Of a stretch of DNA of 64,000 bases, positions 44,701 through 54,861 are shown one piece after another. Both the position numbers and the translations under genes were made by a program. The notes under the pieces were generated by a model. It ran no database searches, had not been told where the DNA came from, and was given only the letters and a program-made list of their open reading frames with translations. The stretch's first letter is position 1. Each line of letters opens with the position of its first letter. The stretch is from Tolypocladium sp. Sup5 PDA-1 (Eukaryota; Ascomycota; Sordariomycetes; Hypocreales; Ophiocordycipitaceae), in contig JPHH03000034.1 in NCBI GenBank assembly GCA_000750105.3, positions 62,001 to 126,000 on the forward strand. Direction: 5' to 3'.

Positions 44701-46157
44701 TCACGTACGCCATCGCGCAGCTCCTGCTCGCCAAGATCAGCGTCGACGCCGCGCATGGCCTTTTCAAGGTCGCCATCGACAAGGTCAGCAAGGCGTCCTT
44801 TCGCTACCACGACATCACCCCCACTGGCCAGCTCAAGAACCGCCTCATCTCGGACATGGGCATGGTAGACGGCGGCATCCTCGCCCCCCTGGAGTCGTTT
44901 GTGTACAACTTGATCGCCCTGATACTGAGCATGGTCGCCATCATGACGCATCAACCCATGCTGCTCGTCATCATCGGCGCCGTTGCGATACTCTTTGTTT
45001 ATTTTTTCCGGCTCTACGTCCCGGTCTCGCGCTGCCTTCGCCGCATGGAGATGCGGTACCTCACGCCCATCATTGCCAACATCGGCGTCATGCAGGATGG
45101 CCTGGTGACGATCCGCGCGCTGCGAGTCGAGGGCCACTTCCAGGACCGCCATCTGGATGCCGTCGACGACTTCCAGAAGCAGGACCACTTCTTCTGGAGC
45201 ATGGCTTTCTGGCTCGACTTCCGCCTGAGCATGTCGTCGGCGTGCACGCGAGCGCTCCTGATCCTCTTCATGGTCTGGTACGGCACTCCCGCGAGCGCCG
45301 TTGGTTTCGTCCTGACACAGACGACCATCGCCATGGCCTCTGTCCAGCAGCTCTGCGAAAAGTTTGCGCAGCTGCAGCTCGACGCCGTCTCCCTAGAGCG
45401 AGTCAACGCGCTCAACCGGATCCCCGAAGAGCCCAGCGGCGACGACGACCCGCCGGATGACTGGCCGCGGCCCTGCGACGCCGTCAAGTTCGAGGACATG
45501 TCGTTTCGATACGCCGACGGCCTGCCCAACGTCCTGGACAAGGTGACCTTCGAGATCCCCGGCGGCTCCACGTGCGCCGTCCTCGGCCGGACGGGCTCCG
45601 GCAAGTCGACCATTGCCAACGCGCTGCTCGCGACGCAGACGGCCAGCGAGGGCTGCGTCAAGGTTGGCGGCATGGATCTCGCGCGCGTCAACCGCACGGC
45701 GCTGCGCAGCCGCGTGACCTTTATCCAGCAGGACCCGACGCTGTTTCCCGGCACGCTTCACGACAACCTGGACCCCGAGGGCAGGTTCCCCGACGACGAG
45801 TGCCTCAACGCCATCCACCGCGTGCTCGGCCCGGGATGGAGCCTCGACTCGCCCATCGACGCGGGCGGCAAGAACCTTAGCCAGGGGCAGCGCCAGCTCG
45901 TGGGCATCGGACGGGCCGTGCTGCGACGCAGCGGGCTCGTCATCCTGGACGAGGCGACGGCGTCCATCGACCGCGGCACGGCGGCCCTTGTGCAGCGCAT
46001 CCTGCGCGAGGAGCTGTCCAAGAGCACAGTCATCACGATTGCGCACCGGCTCGAAGCCGTTGAAGACGCAACCTGGTGCCTGCGGCTGGAACACGGACGT
46101 GTTGTTGAGTGTGGTCCGGCGAAGGATCTGGGGAGGAACGCGAGTGCCGGGCACTGA
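41766..46157 (+). CDS. ABC transporter, ABCC/MRP-type full transporter
   Basis: An ATP-driven exporter, in the plasma or vacuolar membrane, of conjugates or small metabolites. It is a single 4.4 kb exon encoding 1463 aa, full length for the family, with an N-terminal TMD0-like extension, TMD1, NBD1, TMD2 and NBD2. NBD1 has GKVGSGKSS (about 676), LSGGQ (about 767) and Walker B LLLDDPL, with Asp in place of the catalytic Glu, as usual for the weak site of ABCC proteins. NBD2 has GRTGSGKST (about 1274), LSQGQ (about 1371) and VILDEATASID. The ATG at 41766 has a strong context (accatg); the frame is open farther upstream, but only through the minisatellite. It is the first gene of the putative metabolite cluster and probably its exporter (inference). 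Confidence 0.93.
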   Translation: MSSIVETLRARLASLATALRAPDQITWLGVRVVPAAALSETDTHILYWLTALSVAVLALYAFRGRVWSLLPRWLQPFAKEEGPGPEKRKSWTHWTLILGLACAAGLVLGIVPACLNPQQLVAILEVVPWLSAVLITVFDRPTKTPRLLLLQYLLILMAGLATYSVMFLDHSVEALDPYRLARIALSAAAVITIVNMPLRNPAWDTEDIGNPRLPPSHHVRSPEDNLTLFRFWAVTWVYPLARIARAKEITVEDVWQLPFEFQHTRLYMAFRELEGKLIPCLIEANGLDLFISTTLAVVEKVAEVSNIRLTSRLYTALDANKPDEANFWCMVMLCLDVVRQISKTTSSWYSRKAYERSRGETFIGLFRKLLTRAVPGSDATEKGPAEDNVLENGEQAPKLNRVFGRCCGGRKPNTPAEVHQSQPASNAKVVNLVRGDTYEISQRFWDFPKLVSQPIKVIFTIYYLIDIMGWPSTIGFGLMVLFLASNSILVRKLIQLERSRTVHSDKRAQAVSHFVEASRPLKLNGWTASWSSRIMKFRALEMLKRLQIARVTAAISTTNVAGGAAYPLASICLYTLILRQGLPNNVIWPSLQLFGQLEASVKEAFDLVSAYWKATIPVERVNKYMAEPDRDESDFNSAGTKNIKFRNASFSWPSTDSTVLRDLNLVFPDGLTIVRGKVGSGKSSLLLAALNEMELHGGDLYRPDEPVGYAQQLPFLQNKTIRDNIVFHQQFDVARYRQVIQACALAPDLAMLPDGDQTRLEEGGVGLSGGQKARVALARAVYSPCRILLLDDPLAPLDHDTASNIVRRFLQGPLAKGRAIVMVTHRDDLVLRIADQVIDMDNGRATILSEEQVKLELEHPIHTPSGHGATDEAEVAHDAHEEEVAGVKDAPEEPSETGGVPLSVYLSYMKAGGWYMWAFLAVFYGMSRYCDISRARLLEAWGNDTASSGSRGYWGLPSPETYPQVWLYVLGALSAGQVITYAIAQLLLAKISVDAAHGLFKVAIDKVSKASFRYHDITPTGQLKNRLISDMGMVDGGILAPLESFVYNLIALILSMVAIMTHQPMLLVIIGAVAILFVYFFRLYVPVSRCLRRMEMRYLTPIIANIGVMQDGLVTIRALRVEGHFQDRHLDAVDDFQKQDHFFWSMAFWLDFRLSMSSACTRALLILFMVWYGTPASAVGFVLTQTTIAMASVQQLCEKFAQLQLDAVSLERVNALNRIPEEPSGDDDPPDDWPRPCDAVKFEDMSFRYADGLPNVLDKVTFEIPGGSTCAVLGRTGSGKSTIANALLATQTASEGCVKVGGMDLARVNRTALRSRVTFIQQDPTLFPGTLHDNLDPEGRFPDDECLNAIHRVLGPGWSLDSPIDAGGKNLSQGQRQLVGIGRAVLRRSGLVILDEATASIDRGTAALVQRILREELSKSTVITIAHRLEAVEDATWCLRLEHGRVVECGPAKDLGRNASAGH

Positions 46158-46519
46158 GGTGCCACGAGATTGATGTGTTGTGCCTTTTGAGGTGAAGACT
46201 GGACAGCCGGCTAGTGTGCGACGGGTAGAGAAGTGCGCTCGTTTAATTCGGGACAGGACGAAGAGAGCCTGGATATGTGTGCTGGGGTAGCACGGTAACC
46301 CTTAATCAATTTCTTTTCTTGAACTTTGTGGTGTTGCAGGTGCAAGTTGACAGTGAGGGCAGTGAATTGGAAGCCCTTTCCCAGCCTCGTGATCCACACG
46401 TGCTCGTACACCAACAGTCACTCACACTCAGTACACCTTACTCGTAAGAGTTCATCAGATGGGACTAACCACCTAGCCAAGAAGGAGCGTGAATCACGGC
46501 TCAACTCAAGTCATCTCGC
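46158..46519. other. Convergent 3' region
   Basis: Lies between the stop codons of the convergent ABC transporter and FAD oxidase genes. No gene was seen. Confidence 0.6.
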
Positions 46520-48045
46520 TTATACCGCCTCCACGCCATTCACGCCCGCAGCACGCGGCCACACGCTGTGCCACTTGTCAAACACATTCTCCGGATCAAA
46601 CTTCCTCTTGAGCTCCTGAAGCCGGGGCAAGTTGTTGCCAAACGCCCGGCTCGGATCCAGGTACTCGCCTGCGCGTCTGGTGTTAGTCGGACGCTTACAA
46701 CTCCACGTTGACATGCAAGGAGCACGCATCGCGAGGACTCACCATCGTAGTTGTTGTACTGCCCGCCGTCGCCCCGGAAGCCCTTCTCCCGGAACAGCCC
46801 GGCGATCTTGCGGTTAAACTGCCGGACCTCCTTGTCCATCGCCTCGTCGTCCCACGAAAACATGCTCGCCGCGTGGTAAAAGCTGCCCCGGGACGGAAAC
46901 GCCGTCGCATCCCCGGCCACCTCGCCGATCTTCTTGTGAGGAAACATCTCAAAGATGACGCCCGAGCCCTCGCCGATATTCCTCTCCGCGACAAACGGCA
47001 CAAACTCACTCACCACGCCGTTGACAAACTCCACGCTCAGCGGCATCACGAAGTTCGCGCCCCCCTGCAGCCGCCGCTTCTCCTCGTCGCGGTTGGGGAT
47101 CTGGTTGTTCGCCTCGCGGTACGGCATGCTCCGGGCCATGTTGGCCACGGGCCCGATGTCGAGCAGCGGCTTGAAGAAGGCCTCACCCTCGGCCCGCGTG
47201 CCGTCCTTGAAGGCCATGCAGAAGAGCACCGGGCCCGGCACGCCGGGGGCTGCCCCGAAGGCGCCGAACCAAAAGGACTCGTCGCCCGTGTTGTGCTCGT
47301 GGAACCAGTTGGCAAAGGCGACCACCTCGGGCATCTTGTCGAGCGTGAAGACGACGGGGCCCATCCAGACGTCGCCTTGGGGGTAGGCCTTGGACGTGAA
47401 GCTCGTGACGGCCTGTTGACTGGAGTCAGGATCTAGCCCTCCTTATATCAAGAGATGACCTACGCCAAAGTTTTGTCCCGCTCCTCGGACCGCCCAGAAG
47501 AGGTCCTCGTTCTCCGACTCGGAGGCATTCACGATCCGCCCGTCGGCGAGCACAACCTCGACGCTCACAAGGTTGTCAATCGTGAGGCCGTACTTGGATG
47601 ACAGCCAGCCGTAGCCACCACCGAGGGTCAGTCCACCAACGCCCGTGTGGTTTACCGTGCCTCCCACCGTCGCGAGGCCATGCTCGGCACACGTCTCGTC
47701 CACCTCCTTCCACTTGCACCCGCCGCCAAACGTCACCGTCTTGGCCGTGGTGTCAACTTTAACCGAGTTCATCCTCCGCAGGTCGATGACCATGCCGCCG
47801 TCCGACGACGACGAGCCGCTGGTCGAGTGGCCGCCGCCCATGACAACGAGGGATATCTTGTTGGCAGTGGCGTAATTGACGGCCGTCGAGACCTCCTCCG
47901 TGGTGCCGGGCTGGACGACGACGGCGGCGGGCTTCATGGCCGCGTAGCTCCATCGAATGAGACTCTGGCTGAAGCCGTCATCGCCAGGCGAGAGGACGAC
48001 GCCCGTCTTGATCTGCTGGCGCAGGGATTCGTGTCTGTCAGCCAT
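46520..48045 (-). CDS. FAD-linked oxidase, BBE-like, monocovalent type
   Basis: A flavin oxidase of the kind that tailors secondary metabolites. Three exons (48045-47464, 47412-46743, 46668-46520) give 466 aa. His73 in GGGHSTSG is the likely covalent FAD ligand. The position of the second ligand reads TVNHTGVGG, so the Cys of bicovalent members is missing. Then follow LTLGGGYGWLS, the substrate domain, and the C-terminal YNNYDGEYLD segment before the closing FDPENVF. Intron 2 (46669-46742) splits the Gly codon of YNNYDGEYL. There is no signal peptide. It lies tail-to-tail with the ABC transporter and in tandem with the methyltransferase, both fitting a biosynthetic cluster. Confidence 0.9.
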
Positions 48046-48644
48046 GTTGTTTGAGTGCGTATCAATCGTGAGTGAAGTGCCTCATCGAAGCACAGACGTC
48101 AGCACAGGTCTCCTCCCCATTCTTATACAGCGTCGTATTCCATCCCACTTAAAGCATCGATCGCTACCCAAGTCCAGCCTCCTTGGGCAGCTGAAGCAGC
48201 CATCGGCGCCGGTCCCAGCTTCATACCGCATGTAGCATGGTGTCGCTTGCCTGAATGTGGAGACCGAGGACACGAGCGTCTCCAAATTGTCCAACGGGGC
48301 GATAGGGTTGTGGCTGCAGTAAGCTTACGAGTACAACACGCCTCTTGTTTGATCATGTTCATGTGCTCGTCAAGCTCGTGTCGCACCCCGCATACGAATG
48401 GCGGGTGTTGCAACGCGGGGTCGATGACGATGGAGTGGAAGGGGATTGAGCCAGCTTTAATTGTCCATGGTATGTTATGGCTATCGCAACTATCACTCTT
48501 TTAGAAACATCTCTGTTCTTGCCCATGGCCCATTCTAAGGCATCATCTTAAAAGCAAATCACACTCCAGGTGTTACCAGATCCAACCAGTCTCACCAGTC
48601 TCTCGCGGGAAATATCCCCGCTGTTATAGGCCAAGCACTGTTCA
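48046..48644. other. Intergenic, promoter of the FAD oxidase
   Basis: About 600 bp with no gene recognised, between the methyltransferase 3' end and the oxidase start. Confidence 0.5.
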
Positions 48645-49724
48645 TCAGTTGATCTTGCGCATTCTAAAGGCCAGGATCGGGGGAATCTGCGTATAGTTTC
48701 GGTGCGACTCTGGTCGTCCCTCCTGTCGCACCTGGGCACCTTCCTCCGTAAATGACGGCTCTTCCAGGGCATCCATGACGAGATGCCTCTTGAAGAAGAT
48801 GCCGAACAGCTCGTGGAGGGGCCGATGGAAGTACAGCTATCATCAAAGCGCACGCGAATCAGCCCGTGCCATTCAGGCTCATCCTCTCACCAAGTCCAAC
48901 TTAAGACATAGGGCGTACCTGGTGCGCCGGCTGGCCATTCACAAAGACGCCCCTCCAGGGCGCAACTTTCATGTAGTAGCGGATCACCTTGCCGCGAACG
49001 TTGTAGTACTCGCCCGTCTTTGGGTCCGGCACGACCTCTACGACGCGGTTCGCCCCGGACGTGAAGAAGACGGGGTGCAGCATCGTCGCGACGAAGCTAG
49101 ATGTGCCTCCATCAGTACATCACTTACAAGACTCTTCACAACTCATCGGCAACTTAACGCAGGAAAGCGGACACGCACATGCCGTTCTTCTTCAAAAGCT
49201 TCGGCAGCGCATCCGCGAGCGGGTCCAGCGTCTCGACGTCCATGAGGGCCATGTTGATAACCACGACGTCGAAGCCGCCCTCCTTTAACACGCCAGTCAG
49301 CATATTCCGTGCACCATAGCAACAGCGCCAGCCCTTGAAGTGCCAAAACTCAAGAGCTTACCGCCAGTGGAGAATTGAGAAAGTCGTCAAAGTCCGCGGG
49401 CTTGGTGACGTCCAGCTGCGCAAACCTCATGCGCTCCGCCTCCTCGGGGGTGCATCGCTCGCGGCAGTTCTTGAGCATCTGCGCCGACCCGTCCGTCGCG
49501 ACGACCGTGGCGCCGCGGCTGGCCAGGAAGCGCGAGGCCATGCCGTTGCCCGTGGCCAGGTCGAGCACGCAGCACCCAGGCTGCACGTCGATGAGCTTGT
49601 GCAGGTATGGCTTCTGCAGTAGGTTCCAGTACTCGTTGCCAGCGGCGCCCATCTTCTCGTCCCAGAAGTCGGCGTTGGCCTCCCAGGAGTCGAGGGTTCC
49701 CTTGATCTCGGACGTGGGCGACAT
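48645..49724 (-). CDS. SAM-dependent methyltransferase, class I
   Basis: It transfers a methyl group from S-adenosylmethionine to a small molecule, probably an O-methylation of the cluster product (inference). Four exons (49724-49362, 49282-49179, 49096-48919, 48836-48645) give 278 aa. Motif I is VLDLATGNG (53-61), with the acidic residue of motif II in VATDGS (78). VVVINMALMD corresponds to motif post-I/II, and FVATMLHPVFF to motif III. The second intron uses a gtgcgt donor that splits an Ile codon; other donors leave an in-frame stop or lose the motif. The intron acceptors are tag or aag. There is no signal peptide. It resembles ubiquinone/menaquinone-type small-molecule methyltransferases in fungal clusters. 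Confidence 0.85.
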
Positions 49725-51507
49725 GATGGCAAGATGAAGCTGCGTGCACTAACTTTGACAACTAAGCAAAGATAAGAGACAGGAATAAGAAATGAGAAAA
49801 GGAGTGAAAGCGATCAGACTCTTTAACGGAGTTTACGGAGAGGATGTGATGCCCACCAATCCGACGACAGCAACGGTGTTAGCTCATTGGCTCCAGCGCA
49901 GGATCTAAGATGCTTCCGGGTGACTCACGCGGGGACGGTGCCTGGCAGACTTGCCCCTTCGGGATTGTGAATTTGTGCCCAGCCATTGAGGAGCTGACTT
50001 ACCTTTGCATGCTGCGTCGAAATACTCCCTGCTCTTTTTGCTGCCAAGACCCTGAGTCTGCGCTGTCTTCATGTTGGACTCATTGATTATCCGCTGATGC
50101 GGTGACATGCGATTCAAGTTGTCTGCAGGGCTCGATGAGCGACGACTGTGCTAAAAGGTGGCTGCATATCCCCGTGAGGGACCACCATCTGCATACCGTA
50201 TAATGGCCGTACACGATGCATAAAGTAATAATAAGCTCTCTTCTTCCGTCAGTGTAGCTGAGCCCTCCTACTTTGACCACTCCCCCGCCGTCACACATGG
50301 TCTCCCCTCGAGACAAGCTACGGCGACCATAAATATGCCATGGAAACGCGGGCTGGCGCAATTCTCTGAATCACACGCATATCGGCTCCCAGTTTAGAAA
50401 CACCGAGTTCTTGGGCATGGCGGCTCTCTCGAGAGGCGATCGTCAATGTTGGCCTTCGGCCGCATTGCGGCATCTGTGGCACCTCAATGCAAGTCACTGA
50501 ACGGTTTGTCTTCCGTATGTCCCCAAACATGAACGGCTCACCCGTTGACCCTAAGCCCCCAATTCTGATGCAGCGTAAACCCTCTAGTCCTCGGTAACCG
50601 CATCGGCCCATACTTCGTACATCTTCCCTGACCACGGCCATCAACTTCCAGGCAAGAGTGACATATCCACATGTCCAAAACCGGGCTGTACCCACTGCGC
50701 TGTCTCAAGTGAGGCCTCGATTGTGCACTCAGATTGCTTCAAATTCGTTGCACAACGATGCAGGTTGGGCCGCTATTGGAGCACTTGGGGGTTGTCACTG
50801 CCTGGCGGACTCCATGCCGTCAAGCTCCCCATTTTCGCCTGGAAGAAACGGCCGTCACACCTGCCTTCTTGATGCTTTACGCCTTGACATCTGGAGAATG
50901 AGCTTGTTGGAAGTGCTTTAAATCGCAGAAATAGATTGCCGCGCACTAATGTTTGGTCGTCCGCATGTCTTTTCGGTGGGTGGAACGCTGATTGGTTTTC
51001 AAAAATGGGCTAGTATTCATATAAGACCTACTTTTACGGCAGAGACACGGGCCACGGTGGGGACGTGCTCGGATGGCTGCCGCAGGCTTCAGCTGATATC
51101 TCTGCAGTAACTTCAGCCAATACAAGCGGGACACATGACCTAAGATGAACAGAACTGATTACGAACTGATTACGATGCTCGGCTAGTTGAAGGACTAGTA
51201 GGGGTGCGGGATTTGTCCCGTTTTGATGTAAGTTATAGCCAAGCAGCCGTATCTTCTGCGCCCGACGGTATGGCCTTGGACTAGGGTATCAGTCTCCCAG
51301 CTCCTTGCTTTCCCGGCTTCATCCCAAGCATGACCGAATCGAAGTTATGTTTGCCAGAACTCGGAGCAACCACGCTATCATTGGCTCCCTGATCACTAAG
51401 TTAGTGTATAAGTAAATATCCTCTCTCACGGCATGCCACAACTCGTCTACTTCTATCGTTGCGCGCCCATTGCTTGTTTTGAGCTCCTTACCCTATGTCT
51501 TATAACA
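49725..51507. promoter_or_regulatory. Divergent promoter region, methyltransferase / dioxygenase
   Basis: A 1.8 kb region with no supported gene; short ORFs on both strands around 50318-50921 lack motifs. On the dioxygenase side there is an ATTGG (reverse CCAAT) at 51379-51383 and a TATAAG at 51406-51411, about 100 bp before the ATG. Confidence 0.45.
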
Positions 51508-52480
51508 ATGGCAACCCTCAATGGTTCTACACCGATCTTCAAAGCTCTCCACCCCACCTTTGGCGCCGAGTGCTACGGAGTTGACTTCTCACAGCCAGTA
51601 CCTGAGCAAGTTATCACCCACATTCGCGCCGCCATGGCCAAATACGGCGTTCTGGTCTTCCGCCGCACCCAACTTGATGACGTGGGGCACGTAGCCTTTG
51701 CTCGTCAATTTGGCGAACTTGATGTTTCTACCGTGTACATCAAACCCGGGCATGAATATCGACTGGCGCCCCACACTGAGCTTACTGATGTGGGAAACAT
51801 TGATGAGGATGGCCTTGTCGCTTCCAAGAATAGCCTGAGAACCCAGAGTGGCCTGGGCAACGGCCTCTTCCACATCGATTGCTCCTACAACCCGCGTCGG
51901 GCTGGATATTCTATCCTCCGCGCTCATCAGTTGCCTCCGAAAGGGACCGGCGGAGCGACGGAGTTTGTTGATACTAGAAAAGTATGCGAGGACCTGGATG
52001 ATGAGACGCAAGGGAAGATCAAGGACTATGTGTTGTGCCATTCGTTGTTGCATAGCAGGAGATTGGGTGCCCCTGACTGCGAGCTCTTTAACCTCGCCGA
52101 TCTAGGGGACTTTCCCATGGGTCGCCACAAGTTGATGCAATTGCATGAACCTAGTGGACGCATGAATCTATACATTGCCGCGCACGCACACCATATCGAC
52201 GGTTGGACAGAAGATGAAAGCCAGCCAGTGATACAGGATTTGCTACGGTTCGCCAGCCAGGATAAATACGCATTCATGGTTGACTGGGAGAACAACGGGG
52301 ATATCATCATATGGGTGAGTGACACTACACCGGATTCGTGCACTCGACTGACGCGTCCAGGACAACACATGCGTTATGCACAGGGCTTGTGGGGGTACGT
52401 TCGAAGGCAAGTATGTCCGCGACATGAGAAGGGCAACCGTTTACGACTCCTCCTCGAGCGCCTGGGGTCTAAACCAGTGA
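51508..52480 (+). CDS. TauD/TfdA-type Fe(II)/2-oxoglutarate dioxygenase
   Basis: An oxidative tailoring or catabolic enzyme: it uses O2 and 2-oxoglutarate to hydroxylate or cleave a substrate. Two exons (51508-52314, 52361-52480) give 308 aa. The iron-binding facial triad is visible as His122 and Asp124 in FHIDCSYN and His276 in CVMHRACGG. An Arg shortly after (Arg289 or 292) would bind the 2-oxoglutarate carboxylate. The 46-bp intron is needed to reach the distal His; without it the frame continues into unrelated sequence. The ATG at 51508 is used because the preceding in-frame residues are hydrophobic and unlike family members. It is closest in kind to 2,4-D/alpha-ketoglutarate dioxygenase-like fungal proteins. 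Confidence 0.88.
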
Positions 52481-52788
52481 ATGGACTCGCGGGCTGGAAT
52501 GCCTAAAGCAACATGTCTATATAGGCTAGCGATATTATCGCAGAAAGCGTCTTAATTGACTGATGGAACGATCTTGCCACTGGGATGGGTTCTTGTATTT
52601 CTCTCGATCTATTAGAGTGATATACAGGTTCCCCGTGGAATATACACCCTGCTCTACAAAGCACTGGCTGTCGAGTCAGTCAGGAGACACAATCTACCAC
52701 TGACGCGTTGTGCGGTTCCAATCCAGGAGTCAAATACATCATCAGAGTCCCAATGTGAAATCCTCCCCTACTTACCTTCCTGCTGACC
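52481..52788. other. Convergent 3' region
   Basis: About 300 bp after the dioxygenase stop codon, with no gene recognised. Confidence 0.5.
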
Positions 52789-52932
52789 TCTGTACCAAGA
52801 CAAAGGTTTCCTTGCTTTTTCCCAGCCCTAGGGGTCAGCAGACCAACTGACCGATCAGCAGATCAACTATCTGGTCAGCAGGCCAACTAACCTCCGTGCC
52901 TAGCCGGTATTTTCCTTGCTTTTTCTCAGGCC
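52789..52932. repeat. Local duplication with three tandem 20-bp units at the hydrolase 3' end
   Basis: Three 20-bp units of the type ggtcagcagaccaactgacc lie at 52833-52852, 52853-52872 and 52873-52892. They are flanked by two copies of a second word, tttccttgctttttc, followed by cag, at 52807-52828 and 52911-52932. The right flanking copy overlaps the stop codon of the hydrolase gene. Confidence 0.9.
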
Positions 52933-53864
52933 GAAGTCAACAGCTCGATCCGACTGTTCCATGTACACTTCAAAACAGATGCTAGCTCTTTAACGGTCCT
53001 CGCGTCTCGAGGCACTGTATGGCCCTTGCCATGATCAAAGAGCGTTGCCGTGTCTTCGTCGCACATGCTGAACAGCGACATGGCACCGTGGATGTACGGG
53101 TCGTTACAGCCAACAATGTGGCAAGTAGGCACGTCGATGATGTTCTCGCACTCATCTGCCAGCAAGCATTCCACTGAATCGTCCTCAAAGCGCACTGGAG
53201 GCCAGCCTGCGAAGAATATGCCATACTGGGAAACAATTAGTCGGCGTGGCGCATCGCAGCGAGAGACGACTGACCTTGATCCGTCGAGGCCGGTCCTCTT
53301 CCTTCCACCGGCGACTTTCTTCGAGGATGAGCGTAGCCGCTACCATGGCCCCCTCGGAATATCCAAGAATGCCCTGTAAAGCCAGTCAGCTAATCACAAT
53401 ATCTCAAATGTAAAACTATACTCACATCAATCTCGGGGTCCTCCTCCAAGACTTCAAAGAGTCTGTCCAGAGCAGACTTCACCGCCCGTGCACTGCATGG
53501 TTGCTGGTCGCCCATCAGTCGTCGCATGGTATCTTCAGGAGTGAGTCCCTTAGGTAGGTGCCTGATCCTTGAGAGCATGTCGTCCAACTCGCTGATGCCA
53601 TCACAGTCAAAGAAACGGTAGAGGGGCGGCGCCCCAAAGAAGCTGTCGAAGCCAGCAGGAGGAGTCGCGGTGTGTCCGCCATCGATCCATTTGAACTCGA
53701 TTGAGCCTGGCTGCTCAACGACGTCGATAAAAGGGCGTAGCTGGACCTGGAAGTTCTGAACTTGCGTTATGAGACGATGGGCCTCAAAGTTGTATTGCTT
53801 TGTCTTGGGATTTCTGACTTACAGAGGCGCTGCCATACGAGCCGTGGAGGCAGAGAACCTTCAT
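52926..53864 (-). CDS. FSH family serine hydrolase (LovG-like thioesterase)
   Basis: An alpha/beta hydrolase; relatives such as LovG release the polyketide from highly reducing PKSs that lack a thioesterase. Four exons (53864-53823, 53755-53426, 53373-53275, 53225-52926) give 256 aa. The first exon is only 14 codons (MKVLCLHGSYGSAS), the typical LHG oxyanion start of the family. Ser130 sits in the nucleophile elbow GYSEG, Asp199 in VGCNDPYI and His226 in HGKGHTVPRD, so the triad is complete. It is transcribed divergently from the PKS across a 1.0 kb promoter, which strongly suggests it is the trans-acting release enzyme (inference). Confidence 0.9.
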
Positions 53865-54861
53865 ACTGGCAAATCGGAACCGTAGAAAAATAGGGGGGCA
53901 GGGGCAGCGGGAGACTCCTCGTTTCGTCTCGATCGCAAGGCTCTCTTCGTCCTTCCTGAGATTCAGTGGCTGTTACCTCGGAGTTTGTCGAGTCTATTGC
54001 ACGGCCCCAACACATAAGTCGAGGGCGAGGATGAAGATGAAAAAAACTGATGCAATATCAATCAACTTCCCTGCACGGCGCCTCGCCTGCCGGAAAGGGA
54101 AGTGAGAAATTCAAGCACATATTGGCGAAGGAATTTGGTCCATATGAAACATGAGGGTCCATATGAAACATGGTTTCATTTTCATCGGTCGTCACTGATA
54201 TTGGGCAAATGAGGTCGACCCAAGTCACTCACCTGATCTCAGACCAGCTTGAAGATCATCGCGCCACAACTGCACATGCTATCTCCAACGGACACAGATC
54301 AAGGACTTGTGATCCGGTACGGACTACGGACTAGATGTCAATGGTCTCACAACAACCGGAAGGGTTCACGATGTGAATACATTGCCGGAGCCAGTACGGA
54401 CTACTCTGTCCGGCATACCACAAAAGGCAATTTTCCTGTATAGCAACCGCTCCAGCTGAAAGATCCACCACTAGCTCCACACAACTTGAAGACACGAGCA
54501 TGGATGCAACTTCAGCTTGTAATTACCTGAACCACCGGGAACTCTCAACAAGTCAAGAAACGGCAAATGTCGCCGGTACAAGCGAGGACAGCCATCTTTT
54601 CATAAATTCGTACCCTGTATACATGTGCGGCTTGATTATGAATGTTTCATGTGCCGTATTTTCCCTCTCTCTCTCTGTGATTCAGGGTGGATGTGGCCCG
54701 TCGCCTGCTCCATTGCTGTACTTCGTACAAGCCGTCGTAAGGTTAAGTCAACCATTTAAAAGCCGGTCGTTCTCTGAGGCGGCCCAAGTTATAGAGCCAC
54801 TCTGGTGAGAACATCAAAACATTCACACCTTTGTGTACCTCGCTGCCCGTGAACTGGAAGC
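53865..54861. promoter_or_regulatory. Bidirectional promoter of hydrolase and PKS
   Basis: A 1.0 kb region between divergent start codons. It holds two direct copies of GGTCCATATGAAACATG (54137-54153 and 54156-54172), an inverted pair CCGGA / TCCGG (54385-54389 and 54409-54413, possible zinc-cluster factor half-sites), repeated tacggacta words at 54318-54333 and 54395-54405, and an ATTTAAAA box (54754-54761) about 100 bp before the PKS ATG. The role of each site is inferred. Confidence 0.45.

Noticed and set aside
43197..45188. 663-codon ORF antisense to the ABC transporter
   Set aside because: It mirrors the third-position G/C bias of the real gene and shows no domain.
52690..52735. B-box-like GGTTCCAATCC, possible tRNA
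   Set aside because: The invariant purine is replaced and no A-box or acceptor stem is found upstream.
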